Assembly: GCA_964384625.1 (NCBI GenBank)
Contig: CAYLNH010000005.1
Location: forward strand, 12,682-76,681
Reading direction: 5' to 3'
From: CAYLNH01 sp964384625
GTDB taxonomy: Bacteria > Verrucomicrobiota > Lentisphaeria > JABSQK01
Length of the DNA stretch: 64,000 bases
The translations under genes and the position numbers were made by a program. Shown one piece after another: positions 9,380 through 17,458 of this stretch. The notes beneath the pieces were generated by a model, which was not told the origin of the DNA, made no database searches, and worked only from the letters and a program-made list of their open reading frames with translations. The number at the start of each line of letters is the position of its first letter. Position 1 is the stretch's first letter.

Positions 9380-9511
9380 CTACTGATTCCCTTCGTGAAA
9401 TACAACGTTGCCCACGCCGTTATATTCGGTCGCCGGGACGAAGGAAGTCATTCGGGGCGGGGTTAATTCACCTGCGGCATCGCAGGCAGGGACTTGGTTG
9501 AAGCAGATCAC
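9380..9511 (-). CDS. Possible 43-aa leader peptide ahead of the kinase gene
   Basis: A GTG at 9511 is preceded by a near-ideal ribosome site: AGGAGG on the minus strand (9526-9521), 9 bases away. The frame stays open for 43 codons and stops with TAG only 3 bases before the kinase ATG, the usual geometry of a translationally coupled leader. The peptide starts MICFNQVPACDA and has no recognisable domain or signal. The kinase start itself has only a weaker GAAGGGA site, which fits coupling. The codon third positions are moderately GC-rich, as expected for coding but not decisive. The remaining bases to 9679 hold nothing else recognisable. Confidence 0.35.
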   Translation of the reverse strand: MICFNQVPACDAAGELTPPRMTSFVPATEYNGVGNVVFHEGNQ

Positions 9512-9679
9512 ATCTACCCACCTCCTTTTTTCAGTTCAACTGTCCCACCACCAACCCCAACTCAAATTTCACGTGCCCGGCAGACGAGCGGACGGGGGGC
9601 TTTTGTGGAACCGCACTTGACAATCCCCTGCAAGCTTGAAGTCGAAAAGCGCCGCTTACGCGCTTTGCGGTGGGTGCAG

Positions 9680-10816
9680 CTACTCGCTCGCGTTCCCGCT
9701 TTGCAGGGAGACCGTGAAGGTTGTGCCGATGTCCGGCTGGCTGGCAACCGTGACGTCGCCATGGTAGAGGTTGGCGATGCGTTTGAGGATGGACAGGCCC
9801 AGACCGCTGCCGAGGACGTTGCGGGTATTCTTGTTCTTGATGCGAACGAACTCGCCGAAGAGCTTCGCCACCTCGTCTTCGGTCATGCCATAGCCGGTGT
9901 CGGCGACGGAAATCGAGATGCCGTGGTCTTCCGGATCAAGGGCCACGGATACCCGGCCGCCGTCACGGTTGTACTTCACGGCGTTCGATACCAGGTTGTT
10001 GAACACCATCGTCAGTTCCGTTTGATCACCGCGGAAGGGCAGGGCGTCCGGAGCGTTCAAGGAGATGGTGATGTCGCGTTTGTCGGCTTCGAGCTTCTGG
10101 GCTTCAATCGCGTCTTCGGCGATTGTGCGGACATCCAGTTCGACGAGATTGCGTTGCATCTGACCGGATTCGATGCGGGTCATATCCAGCAGGTCTGTGA
10201 TCAGTTTGCGCATTTGCCGGAGGCGCATGGTACTGCGTTCAACCATCTGTTCATAGGGCTCGAGATCGTCGCCGAGCGTCTTGGCGTGGAGCAGATTCAT
10301 GTAGCCTTCGACCGCGCTGATCGGCGCCTTGAGTTCGTGGCCGAGAACACGAATAAACTCAAAGCGCACCTGCTTCTTCTCTTCCGCCAGGCGCTTCGCT
10401 TCGCGTGCCAGGATCAGCCTGGTGGTGGCTTTCTTGATCGTACTGCGCAGTTCCGCCGGGGTGAATGGTTTGGCCAAAAAGTCGTACGCCCCCATCTTGG
10501 TGGCGGACACCGCATGCTCGATCGTGGCGTACGCCGTGATGATGATGACCAGCAGGTTCTCTTTCTCGGCCGGCGTCAGATCCTCCAGTACCTCCAGACC
10601 GCTGATGCCCGGCAGTTTGTGATCGAGCAACAGGATATCCGGCGGGGTCGAGCGGATTTTCGCCAGGCCGTCCTCGCCCGTGTCTGCCTGGTCGACATCG
10701 AAGTCGCAGTCCACATCCACGTCTTTGACGTGGACTGTGCACTCTTTCAATACACGCTCCGCACCCATGCGCATCCCAAGCTCGTCATCTACGACCAGGA
10801 CGCGTAATGTCTGCAT
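9680..10816 (-). CDS. Response-regulator/histidine-kinase hybrid (REC-HisKA-HATPase)
   Basis: A cytosolic 378-aa protein. A receiver domain occupies about 1-125, with the phospho-acceptor Asp at about 65 (ILLLDHKLPG) and the conserved Lys at 116 (FLAKPF). A coiled segment leads to a HisKA domain with H160 in VLGHELKAP and an ATPase domain with NNLVSNAVKYN, DTGYGM and GSGLGLSI. No membrane segment or DNA-binding domain is present, so it probably passes phosphate onward from an upstream kinase. It lies 36 bases after a stand-alone receiver and two genes after the hydrogenase-like sensor kinase, all on one strand, suggesting a phosphorelay controlling the hydrogenase locus. Its output target is not visible here. 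Confidence 0.9.
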   Translation of the reverse strand: MQTLRVLVVDDELGMRMGAERVLKECTVHVKDVDVDCDFDVDQADTGEDGLAKIRSTPPDILLLDHKLPGISGLEVLEDLTPAEKENLLVIIITAYATIEHAVSATKMGAYDFLAKPFTPAELRSTIKKATTRLILAREAKRLAEEKKQVRFEFIRVLGHELKAPISAVEGYMNLLHAKTLGDDLEPYEQMVERSTMRLRQMRKLITDLLDMTRIESGQMQRNLVELDVRTIAEDAIEAQKLEADKRDITISLNAPDALPFRGDQTELTMVFNNLVSNAVKYNRDGGRVSVALDPEDHGISISVADTGYGMTEDEVAKLFGEFVRIKNKNTRNVLGSGLGLSILKRIANLYHGDVTVASQPDIGTTFTVSLQSGNASE

Positions 10817-10852
10817 TGTCGCACCTCTTGGTTATTGTCAATCTGGACTGAT

Positions 10853-11245
10853 TCAAGCCAACAGCCGTTCAATTTCCTTTTGCAGTTGCTCAAAACGGAT
10901 GGGCTTGGCCAGCAACGTGTCGGCTTTGACCCAACTGCGCTCTTCGTCGGTGTCGGCGCCAAACTCCAGACCGGTTTCGCCGGCGACGCCGGTTACGAGA
11001 ATGACCGGTACGTCGGCGTACTTCTTTTTCAGCATATAGCAGAGGGTGAAACCGCCGTCCGTGTCTTCCATCATCAGGTCGACGACGGCGATATCGGGTT
11101 TCATCTTTTCCAGCAGTTCCAGTGCTTCCGTCTGCCCTTCGGCTTCGACGACAGCATAGCCGGCGGTTTCAAGACCGACCCGCTGCTGCAGACGGAAGTC
11201 CTGGTCATCATCAACCACGAGAACGGTTGTTTTGGTCTCAGGCAT
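10853..11245 (-). CDS. Stand-alone response regulator receiver protein
   Basis: A single CheY-like domain of 130 residues: acidic pocket VVDDDQD (11-17), acceptor Asp at 56 (IAVVDLMME) and the conserved Lys in LLAKPIRF near 113. There is no output domain. The start overlaps the end of the sensor kinase gene by 8 bases, so it is very likely the kinase's direct partner. A 15-residue insertion-like stretch before the Lys (LEFGADTDEERSWVK) is longer than in classical CheY. Confidence 0.9.
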   Translation of the reverse strand: MPETKTTVLVVDDDQDFRLQQRVGLETAGYAVVEAEGQTEALELLEKMKPDIAVVDLMMEDTDGGFTLCYMLKKKYADVPVILVTGVAGETGLEFGADTDEERSWVKADTLLAKPIRFEQLQKEIERLLA

Positions 11246-13259
11246 TGTGGTTCATCGCTCCTTCTCTGGGGAGTTTCACAGTAAAGGTGGTTCCAGTCGG
11301 GCCGGCGTCTTCGTCTGTATTCGATTCGACGCGGATGTCGCCCGCGTGCATTTTGACGATGCCGTACGTGACGGCGAGTCCGAGGCCGGTGCCTTTGCCG
11401 ATCGGTTTGGTTGTAAAGAAAGGTTCAAAAATCTTGGCCCGATGTTCTTCGGGTATGCCGACGCCGGTATCGGCGACTTCGAAGAAGACGCGCTGCTCGG
11501 TGCTGCCGGTCTTGATGGTCAACCGGCCGCCTTCCGGCATGGCGACACAGGCGTTGTTGATCAGATTGGTCAGCACCTGGATGACCTGGTCGCCGTCGAC
11601 TTCAGCAATCGGGTTGCTGTTGTCGTGGATGGTGCGTACCTGGACATTGCCGGGTATCGTGCAGGTCTGGAGACTCTGTTTGACCAGGTCGCGGATGTCG
11701 GTGTCTTCGCGGACGACCTTGTTCTGTCGGGCGAAATGCAGCAGACCGGCGACAATCTTCTTGCAGCGATCGGCTTGTTCGACGATCAGGCGGATGTCTT
11801 CCTGCGTCTGCGAGCCGTCGTCGCAGGCTTCCAGCAGCAGGTGTGCATACATCAGCACGACGCCTAACGGGTTATTGACTTCGTGGGCGATGCCGGCCGC
11901 CAGTTGTCCCATGCTTGCCAGTTTTTCCGACTGCATCAGCGCCTGCTGCGTGTTTACCAACTTCTCATTGGAGTCCGCGAGTTCGCCCATCTTGGTGCGG
12001 AGTTGCTCGATGGTGTTGGGCAGGCACATCTCGGTTTCGGCCAGGCCCTTCAGAATGGCGATCGCGTGTTCGCGGCAGGTGTCGTAGCCGCAGGCGCCGC
12101 AATTCAGGAAGTCCTCCGGCTTTTCTTTCCCCATGCGCAGCAGGATCTCCTGGACATCTTCTTCGCCGGGCGCGTTCGCCCGTTGGTCGTCTGCCATGTA
12201 GCGGCGGCACATATCGAGTTCCGACAGTTCCGTCACCGCGGCATCCCATTTCGACTCATCCTGATCCGCCAGGCTTTCGCGCACAAACCGGGCCACGCGA
12301 GCGCGGCGGGTGAACAGTGGCGCTCCCGTCGTCATACCGGCGCCCATGATGCAGCCTTCGCATGCCAAAATCTCCAAAAGCCGGACATCCAGATCGCCGT
12401 CCTCAAATTCTTTCAGGGCTTCGACAAAACCGGTGCGACCGTCGGCGGCGACTACGTCGTCCGCCAGCAGGTCCTCCTGGATGTGCGCCGCCTGCAGCAT
12501 GCCGCGGCTGATCGGGAAGACTGCACCCAGGTTGGCGCGCGGTACATCGAAGTCCGTCGGCTTGACGTCGGCCGGCGTAATGTTGTCGTCCGCAAACATC
12601 TGCCGGAGCTCCGCAAAGGTGATTACCGCATCGATCTCGTCGTCGATCAACGGATCACAGCCTTCGCTCTTTTTGGCGATGCAGGGACCGATAAACACTA
12701 CCCGCAGGTCGTCGCCGTGCAGATGGCGCAAGACGCGCGCCGTCGCGACCATCGGCGACACGATCGGCGCCAGGTTCTTTACCAGGTCCGGGTGATAGCG
12801 CTCGACGTACGAAACCACGGCCGGACAACTGGTGGCGATATACCGGTTGCCGTCGTTCTCAGCCAGCAACTCACGATAGGCCTTAGCCACGAGGTCCGCG
12901 CCAAAGCCGACTTCGTTCACCCACAGAAACCCCAGTTTCTTCATCATGCCGACCAGCGCCTGCCAGTCGTAGTCGGCAAACTCGGCGGCAAAACTGGGGG
13001 CGATGCAGGCGGCCACAGGGTGTGCCCCGGCGAGCAGTTCGCGCACCAGATCGACGGTGTTCTCCACCAGTTTGGCGCCCTGTGAGCAGACCCGCACACA
13101 ATTCCCGCAACCAATGCAGCGCTCCGGCAAGACCTGCGCCTGGCCGTCCTGGATGCGAATCGCCTTGGACGGGCATTCGCGGACGCAGGTATAGCACATG
13201 CGGCACCGCTCCTTGACGGTTTCAACAAAGCCTTTGGTTCGCTGGTAGTTCATAGTCAT
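11238..13259 (-). CDS. Sensory [FeFe]-hydrogenase-like histidine kinase
   Basis: A soluble 673-aa fusion. Residues 19-58 carry two [4Fe-4S] ferredoxin motifs (Cys 19/22/25/29 and 48/51/54/58). Residues about 80-330 form an iron-hydrogenase large-subunit domain with H-cluster loops TSCPAVV (C145), GPCIAKKSE (C193) and ACEGCIMG (C300, C303). Residues 387-412 form a further Fe-S motif (CGACGYDTC plus a later Cys). The kinase part has H459 in AGIAHEVNNP, an N-box near 565-574, DTGVGIP and GKGTGLGLA. The third loop has Cys-x2-Cys where the catalytic subunit has Cys-x3-Cys, so a standard H-cluster is uncertain. Sensory hydrogenase/kinase families are known, and here the gene sits directly downstream of hydA and upstream of its receiver. 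Likely a redox or H2 sensor for this locus. Confidence 0.88.
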   Translation of the reverse strand: MTMNYQRTKGFVETVKERCRMCYTCVRECPSKAIRIQDGQAQVLPERCIGCGNCVRVCSQGAKLVENTVDLVRELLAGAHPVAACIAPSFAAEFADYDWQALVGMMKKLGFLWVNEVGFGADLVAKAYRELLAENDGNRYIATSCPAVVSYVERYHPDLVKNLAPIVSPMVATARVLRHLHGDDLRVVFIGPCIAKKSEGCDPLIDDEIDAVITFAELRQMFADDNITPADVKPTDFDVPRANLGAVFPISRGMLQAAHIQEDLLADDVVAADGRTGFVEALKEFEDGDLDVRLLEILACEGCIMGAGMTTGAPLFTRRARVARFVRESLADQDESKWDAAVTELSELDMCRRYMADDQRANAPGEEDVQEILLRMGKEKPEDFLNCGACGYDTCREHAIAILKGLAETEMCLPNTIEQLRTKMGELADSNEKLVNTQQALMQSEKLASMGQLAAGIAHEVNNPLGVVLMYAHLLLEACDDGSQTQEDIRLIVEQADRCKKIVAGLLHFARQNKVVREDTDIRDLVKQSLQTCTIPGNVQVRTIHDNSNPIAEVDGDQVIQVLTNLINNACVAMPEGGRLTIKTGSTEQRVFFEVADTGVGIPEEHRAKIFEPFFTTKPIGKGTGLGLAVTYGIVKMHAGDIRVESNTDEDAGPTGTTFTVKLPREGAMNHNA

Positions 13260-13314
13260 GCTCGTCGTTCGACTCGAGCGATCCTCTCAGCCAATCCTGC
13301 GGACAGGATTTGCT

Positions 13315-15222
13315 CTAGTCGGCAGGCAAGCTGCCGAATGTTCGGAGCGGAGGCGGCGGGATAGAATGCCGGACACTTCGGATGGGTCGGAAAGAGAACC
13401 TCCGTTCCGTGTCTCGTGTCCCGTGTTCCGTGTCTCGTGTTCCGTGTCTCGTATCTCGTGTCTCGTGTCTCGTACAATTGCACGTGCACCGGGCGATGGG
13501 TTCGTTGTCGATGCCGCGTTTGGTATAGGTGGTGTGCAGCTGTTCGTGGCTTTTGTGTCCCAAAGGTTCTTTCAGGAATTCTTTGTAGAGACGTTGGATT
13601 GACGGGTTGCTGTGGGATGTGCGCAGGGCACTGTCTTTGTCGATTTTGTATAGGACCTTCATGCGGGCTGCAACCGCCTTGGGGTCGGTGCCGATGGGCT
13701 GGCCGCCGCCGTTGATGCAGCCGCCCGGGCAAGTCATGACCTCGATGAAATGCAGGTTCTTGCGACCGGCTTTCACTTCTTCCAGCAGTTTGCGGGCGTT
13801 GCTTAAGCCGCTGACTACGGCGACAGTGACCGTCGTGCCGTCGATATCGATGCTTGCTTCCTTGACTCCGTCAAAGCCGCGGACTGCTTTGACTGTCAGA
13901 TCATTGAGTTCCTTGCCGGTAACCAGTTTGTAGGCGGTGCGGACAGCAGCTTCCATGACGCCGCCGGTGGCGCCGAAGATCTTACCGGCCGAGGTCCGTT
14001 CGCCGAAGGGGTCGTCGGCGTCTTCCGGCTCGAGGGTGTTCAGGTCGAGACCGCGTGTGCGGATGAGCCGGGCCAGTTCGCGGGTGGTCAGCACGGCGTC
14101 TACATCGGGGCAGTTCTCATTTGCCATTTCGGGGCGGCCGGCTTCGAACTTCTTAGCCGTGCACGGCATGATGCTGACGCTGTAGATCTGCTTCGGGTCG
14201 ATGCCTTCACGGTCGGCGAAGAAGCTCTTGATGATAGCGCCCATCATCTGCTGCGGGCTTTTGCAGGTCGAAAGATTATCGACGTAGTCCGGATAGAAAT
14301 GCTCGACGAACTTGATCCAGCCGGGAGAGCAACTGGTCATCATCGGCAGTTTACCGCCGGTGGTCAGCCGCTGCACGAGTTCGCTGGCTTCTTCCATAAT
14401 CGTCAGGTCGGCGCTGAAACTGGTGTCGAACACGCGGTCGAACCCTATACGGCGCAGGGCGGCGGTCATGACGCCGGCGGCGTCGATGCCGGGTTTCATG
14501 CCGAATTCTTCACCGATCGTGACCGAGATGCTCGGGGCATGCTGGACCACAACCACTTTGTCCGGATCGGTCAGGGCGGCTTCAACCTGTTTCACGTGGC
14601 TTTGTTCACGCAGCGCACCGGTCGGGCAAACCGTGATGCATTGCCCGCAGTTGATGCAGGTCGATACATTCAGGCCCTCGTCGAACGCTGTGCCGATCTT
14701 GGTCTTGCTGCCGCGGCCGATGAAATCGATGGCGCCAACCGACTGGATCTCTTCGCAGACGCGGACGCATTTGCCGCAGAGAATGCACTTAGCCGGATCG
14801 CGTTCGATCGACGGACTGGAGATATCCAGATTGTAACTGCTCTTGGCGCCGCCGCTGTAGCGGCGTTTGCGGATGCCGAGCTCTTCCGCCAGTGCCTGCA
14901 GTTCGCAGTTGCCGCTGCGCACGCAGTAGAGACAGTCGTCCGGATGATCGGCCAGCAGCAGTTCGACGATGGTCTTGCGCGACCGTACGGCTTTGGCCGA
15001 GTGCGTCTGAATTTTCATCCCGTCGCTGACGGGGGTGGCGCAGGCCGGTACGAGCCCGGGGCGGCCGTCGAGCTCAACGGAACAGAGGCGGCAGGCGCCC
15101 GTGGGCGGCAGGCCGTCAATATGACAAAGGGTCGGAACGTGGATGCCTTCCCGGCGCAGTGCCGCAAGCAACATCTCGCCGGGGTTGGCTTCAATGGTTC
15201 GGCCGTTTACTTCGATGTTCAT
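13315..15222 (-). CDS. hydA: NAD-linked [FeFe]-hydrogenase catalytic subunit HydA, C-terminally extended
   Basis: Catalytic subunit of a trimeric, probably electron-bifurcating hydrogenase (2 H+ + electrons from NADH and ferredoxin to H2). A 2Fe-2S domain (C33, C44, C47, C61) is followed by a His-Cys3 cluster site (H93, C97, C100, C106), two [4Fe-4S] sites (C146-156 and C189-199) and the H-cluster loops TSCSPGW (C298), MPCTAKKFE (C354) and TCPGGCINGGGQP (C498, C502). S299 sits where many group A enzymes carry a proton-relay Cys. Family similarity ends near LHTTYTKR (about 562-569). The remaining 66 residues read into a 7-bp DNA repeat array and unrelated sequence, so the native stop appears lost. 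AAGGGA precedes the ATG. Confidence 0.95.
   Translation of the reverse strand: MNIEVNGRTIEANPGEMLLAALRREGIHVPTLCHIDGLPPTGACRLCSVELDGRPGLVPACATPVSDGMKIQTHSAKAVRSRKTIVELLLADHPDDCLYCVRSGNCELQALAEELGIRKRRYSGGAKSSYNLDISSPSIERDPAKCILCGKCVRVCEEIQSVGAIDFIGRGSKTKIGTAFDEGLNVSTCINCGQCITVCPTGALREQSHVKQVEAALTDPDKVVVVQHAPSISVTIGEEFGMKPGIDAAGVMTAALRRIGFDRVFDTSFSADLTIMEEASELVQRLTTGGKLPMMTSCSPGWIKFVEHFYPDYVDNLSTCKSPQQMMGAIIKSFFADREGIDPKQIYSVSIMPCTAKKFEAGRPEMANENCPDVDAVLTTRELARLIRTRGLDLNTLEPEDADDPFGERTSAGKIFGATGGVMEAAVRTAYKLVTGKELNDLTVKAVRGFDGVKEASIDIDGTTVTVAVVSGLSNARKLLEEVKAGRKNLHFIEVMTCPGGCINGGGQPIGTDPKAVAARMKVLYKIDKDSALRTSHSNPSIQRLYKEFLKEPLGHKSHEQLHTTYTKRGIDNEPIARCTCNCTRHETRDTRHGTRDTEHGTRDTERRFSFRPIRSVRHSIPPPPLRTFGSLPAD
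13404..13473. repeat. Ten 7-bp units inside the hydA 3' end
   Basis: Consensus GTCTCGT with variants GTTCCGT, GTCCCGT and ATCTCGT, ten contiguous copies with no spacer. Read on the minus strand in the hydA frame it gives a Thr/Arg/Asp/His-rich tail repeating every 21 bases. It lies beyond the point where HydA homology ends. Confidence 0.9.
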
Positions 15223-15252
15223 GTCAAGTGTCCCTTACAGGGCTTTGGAGTT

Positions 15253-15297
15253 CGGGTAAGACGGATAAATCGGGTAAACCGGATAAGTCGGGTAGAC
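15253..15297. repeat. Five 9-bp units in the hydB-hydA spacer
   Basis: CGGGTAAGA, CGGATAAAT, CGGGTAAAC, CGGATAAGT and CGGGTAGAC run head to tail. The array lies 31 bases upstream of the hydA start on the transcribed minus strand, within a 238-bp spacer that also contains an inverted GCATCC/GGATGC-type fragment (about 15328-15350) and a 7-bp array at its far end. Confidence 0.8.
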
Positions 15298-15436
15298 GCG
15301 ATGGGACTGATGTCTGGTCCAACAGCCGGCATCCTGGATTTCGCATCCAGGCCTGCCGCGCCGAAGTCCCGACTCCCTGCGAGGTCGGGATGCGAAGGCG
15401 GGCACGACGCCTCCGGAGTGGCAAGTCCTGCACCTC

Positions 15437-15464
15437 GTATCCTGCATCCTGCATCGTGCATCAC
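15437..15464. repeat. Four 7-bp units over the hydB stop codon
   Basis: GTATCCT, GCATCCT, GCATCGT and GCATCAC. The TGA of hydB (15461-15463 on the minus strand) is formed within the last unit, the same relation to a stop codon as at 6647 and inside hydA. Confidence 0.75.
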
Positions 15465-17458
15465 TCCTTCCTGACGGCGTCGAAGCGGCAGGTCTCCAGA
15501 CACTGGCCGCAACCGATGCACTTGTCGGGGATGATGTAGTGGGGCGCCTTCTTGGTACCCATGATGGCGCCGGTCGGGCACTTCCGGGCACAGGCCGTAC
15601 AGCCGGTGCAGGCTTCTGCGGCGATGCTGAAGGTCAGCAGTTCGGTGCAGACGCCAGCGGGGCAGCGCCGTTCAAAGACATGCGCTTCATATTCCTCGCG
15701 GAAGAACTTCAGCGTGCTGAGGATTGGATTCGGGGCGGTCTGGCCCAGGCCGCAGAGGCTGGTGTCCTTGATCGAGTCGGCCAGGCGCTGCATATACATG
15801 ACGTTCTGAAAGCGTTCGAGCGCTTTGTTGCCGTCTTCGTTCTGTCGCCCGCGGGTGATGCTCTCCAGTGTCTCCAGCATGCGGCGAGTGCCTTCGCGAC
15901 AGGGAATGCATTTACCGCAGCTCTCGCGCTGGATGAAGTCCATAAAGAACTTGGCCACGTCCACCATGCACGTTTCCTCGTCCATCACGACCAGTCCGCC
16001 GGACCCCATCATGGCGCCGACGGTCTTCAGTGATTCGTAGTCGACGTCGATATCCAGATGCTGTTCCGGAATGCAGCCGCCGGACGGGCCACCGATCTGG
16101 ACGGCTTTGTAGGCTTTGCCGTCGGGGATACCGCCGCCGATGTCAAAGACGATCTGGCGGACCGGGGTACCCATGGCGACTTCCACCAGGCCGGTGCGGT
16201 TGACCTTGCCGGACAGTGCGAAGATCTTGGTGCCTTTGCTGGTCTCGGTGCCGAGCGCACTGAACCAGTCGGCGCCGCGATCGGCGATAGCCGGCAGGTT
16301 AGACAGCGTTTCGACGTTGTTGATGATCGTCGGTTTATTGAACAGCCCTTTGACCGCGGGGAAGGGCGGTCGCGGCCGGGGCATGCCGCGCTTGCCTTCG
16401 ATGCTGTGGATCAACGCGGTTTCCTCGCCGCAGACAAAGGCGCCGGCGCCCATCTTGATGATGATGTCCAGGTTGTTGCCGCTGTCGAGGATGTTGTGGC
16501 CGAGCAGTCCGTAGGCCCGAGCCCGTTTGATTGCGGTCTTCAGGCGCTTGATCGCCAGCGGGTATTCGGCGCGAATGTAGATGTAGGCCTTGGTCGCGCC
16601 GATGGCGTAGGCAGCGATCGCCATGCCTTCCAGGAGTCGGTGCGGATCGCCTTCGATGACGGCACGATCCATGAAGGCGCCGGGATCGCCTTCGTCGGCA
16701 TTGCAGATCAGGTATTTCTGGTCGCTGGATTTGTTCAGCGCGAACTTCCATTTCTTGCCGGTGGGGAACCCGCCGCCGCCGCGACCGCGCAGGCCGCTGG
16801 TTTCGACGGTGTCACAGACTTCCGCCGGCGTCATGGTCTTCAACGTTTTGGCCAGTGCCTGGTAGCCGCCGAAGGCCATGTACTCCTCGATACTGTTGGG
16901 GTCGATACGACCACAGTTGGCCAGGACCCAGCGGGTCTGGGGCTTGAAGAACGGGTGTTCATCCAGGTACGCGACATCGGCCCACGCCTCAATGTTGTCG
17001 CCGGCGCGATACTGGCCCAGCAGGAGGTCTTCGGGGACTGTGCCGCCCGTGACCGCCGCCAGGAGGTCCTTAACCCGGTCCGCGGTGACGGTCTTGAAGG
17101 CCACGCGGTTGCGGCCGGGAAGTTGGACCTCGAGGATCGGTTCCTCGGAACACAGCCCGATGCAGCCGACCTCAATGACATCCGCATCCAGATCCTCGGC
17201 GGCCAGATACTGGCGGACGGCGGTCAGCGTATTGCCCGCGCCGGCGCCCAGGCCGCAGGTGGCGGCGCCGACGAAGATCGCCGGTTTGGTCACGTCTTCG
17301 CGGCGCAGTTCGGCCGCCCACGCTTCGGCGCGCTCGCGGCAGGCGTCGTTCTCATGACAGACCGGCCCGTGCATCAGACAGGCCACCAGATCGGGGCAGG
17401 GCTGGTCCAGGTCGTTGCGACAGGCATCACAGCATTTCTCTTCGGTCAGCAGCGTCAT
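15461..17458 (-). CDS. hydB: Hydrogenase NADH/FMN subunit HydB (NuoF-like) with extra Cys-rich N-terminus
   Basis: The 665-aa flavin subunit that exchanges electrons between NADH and the Fe-S chain. A thioredoxin-like 2Fe-2S domain (C68, C99, C103 region) is followed by the NuoF core with FMN/NADH motifs GRGGGGFPTGKKW (225-237) and GAGAFVCGEETALIHS (337-352). The [4Fe-4S] site is SCGKCIPCREG (C514, C517, C520) plus C569. A C-terminal two-cluster ferredoxin follows (C617-627 and C647-657). The layout matches HydB of trimeric HydABC enzymes. The first 45 residues are an added segment with seven cysteines (9, 10, 13, 21, 27, 34, 40), not part of the usual domain. Overlaps hydC by 4 bases. Confidence 0.95.
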   Translation of the reverse strand: MTLLTEEKCCDACRNDLDQPCPDLVACLMHGPVCHENDACRERAEAWAAELRREDVTKPAIFVGAATCGLGAGAGNTLTAVRQYLAAEDLDADVIEVGCIGLCSEEPILEVQLPGRNRVAFKTVTADRVKDLLAAVTGGTVPEDLLLGQYRAGDNIEAWADVAYLDEHPFFKPQTRWVLANCGRIDPNSIEEYMAFGGYQALAKTLKTMTPAEVCDTVETSGLRGRGGGGFPTGKKWKFALNKSSDQKYLICNADEGDPGAFMDRAVIEGDPHRLLEGMAIAAYAIGATKAYIYIRAEYPLAIKRLKTAIKRARAYGLLGHNILDSGNNLDIIIKMGAGAFVCGEETALIHSIEGKRGMPRPRPPFPAVKGLFNKPTIINNVETLSNLPAIADRGADWFSALGTETSKGTKIFALSGKVNRTGLVEVAMGTPVRQIVFDIGGGIPDGKAYKAVQIGGPSGGCIPEQHLDIDVDYESLKTVGAMMGSGGLVVMDEETCMVDVAKFFMDFIQRESCGKCIPCREGTRRMLETLESITRGRQNEDGNKALERFQNVMYMQRLADSIKDTSLCGLGQTAPNPILSTLKFFREEYEAHVFERRCPAGVCTELLTFSIAAEACTGCTACARKCPTGAIMGTKKAPHYIIPDKCIGCGQCLETCRFDAVRKE

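Noticed and set aside
13404..15464. CRISPR array
   Set aside because: The repeats are 7-9 bases with no unique spacers of CRISPR length, and no cas genes are present.
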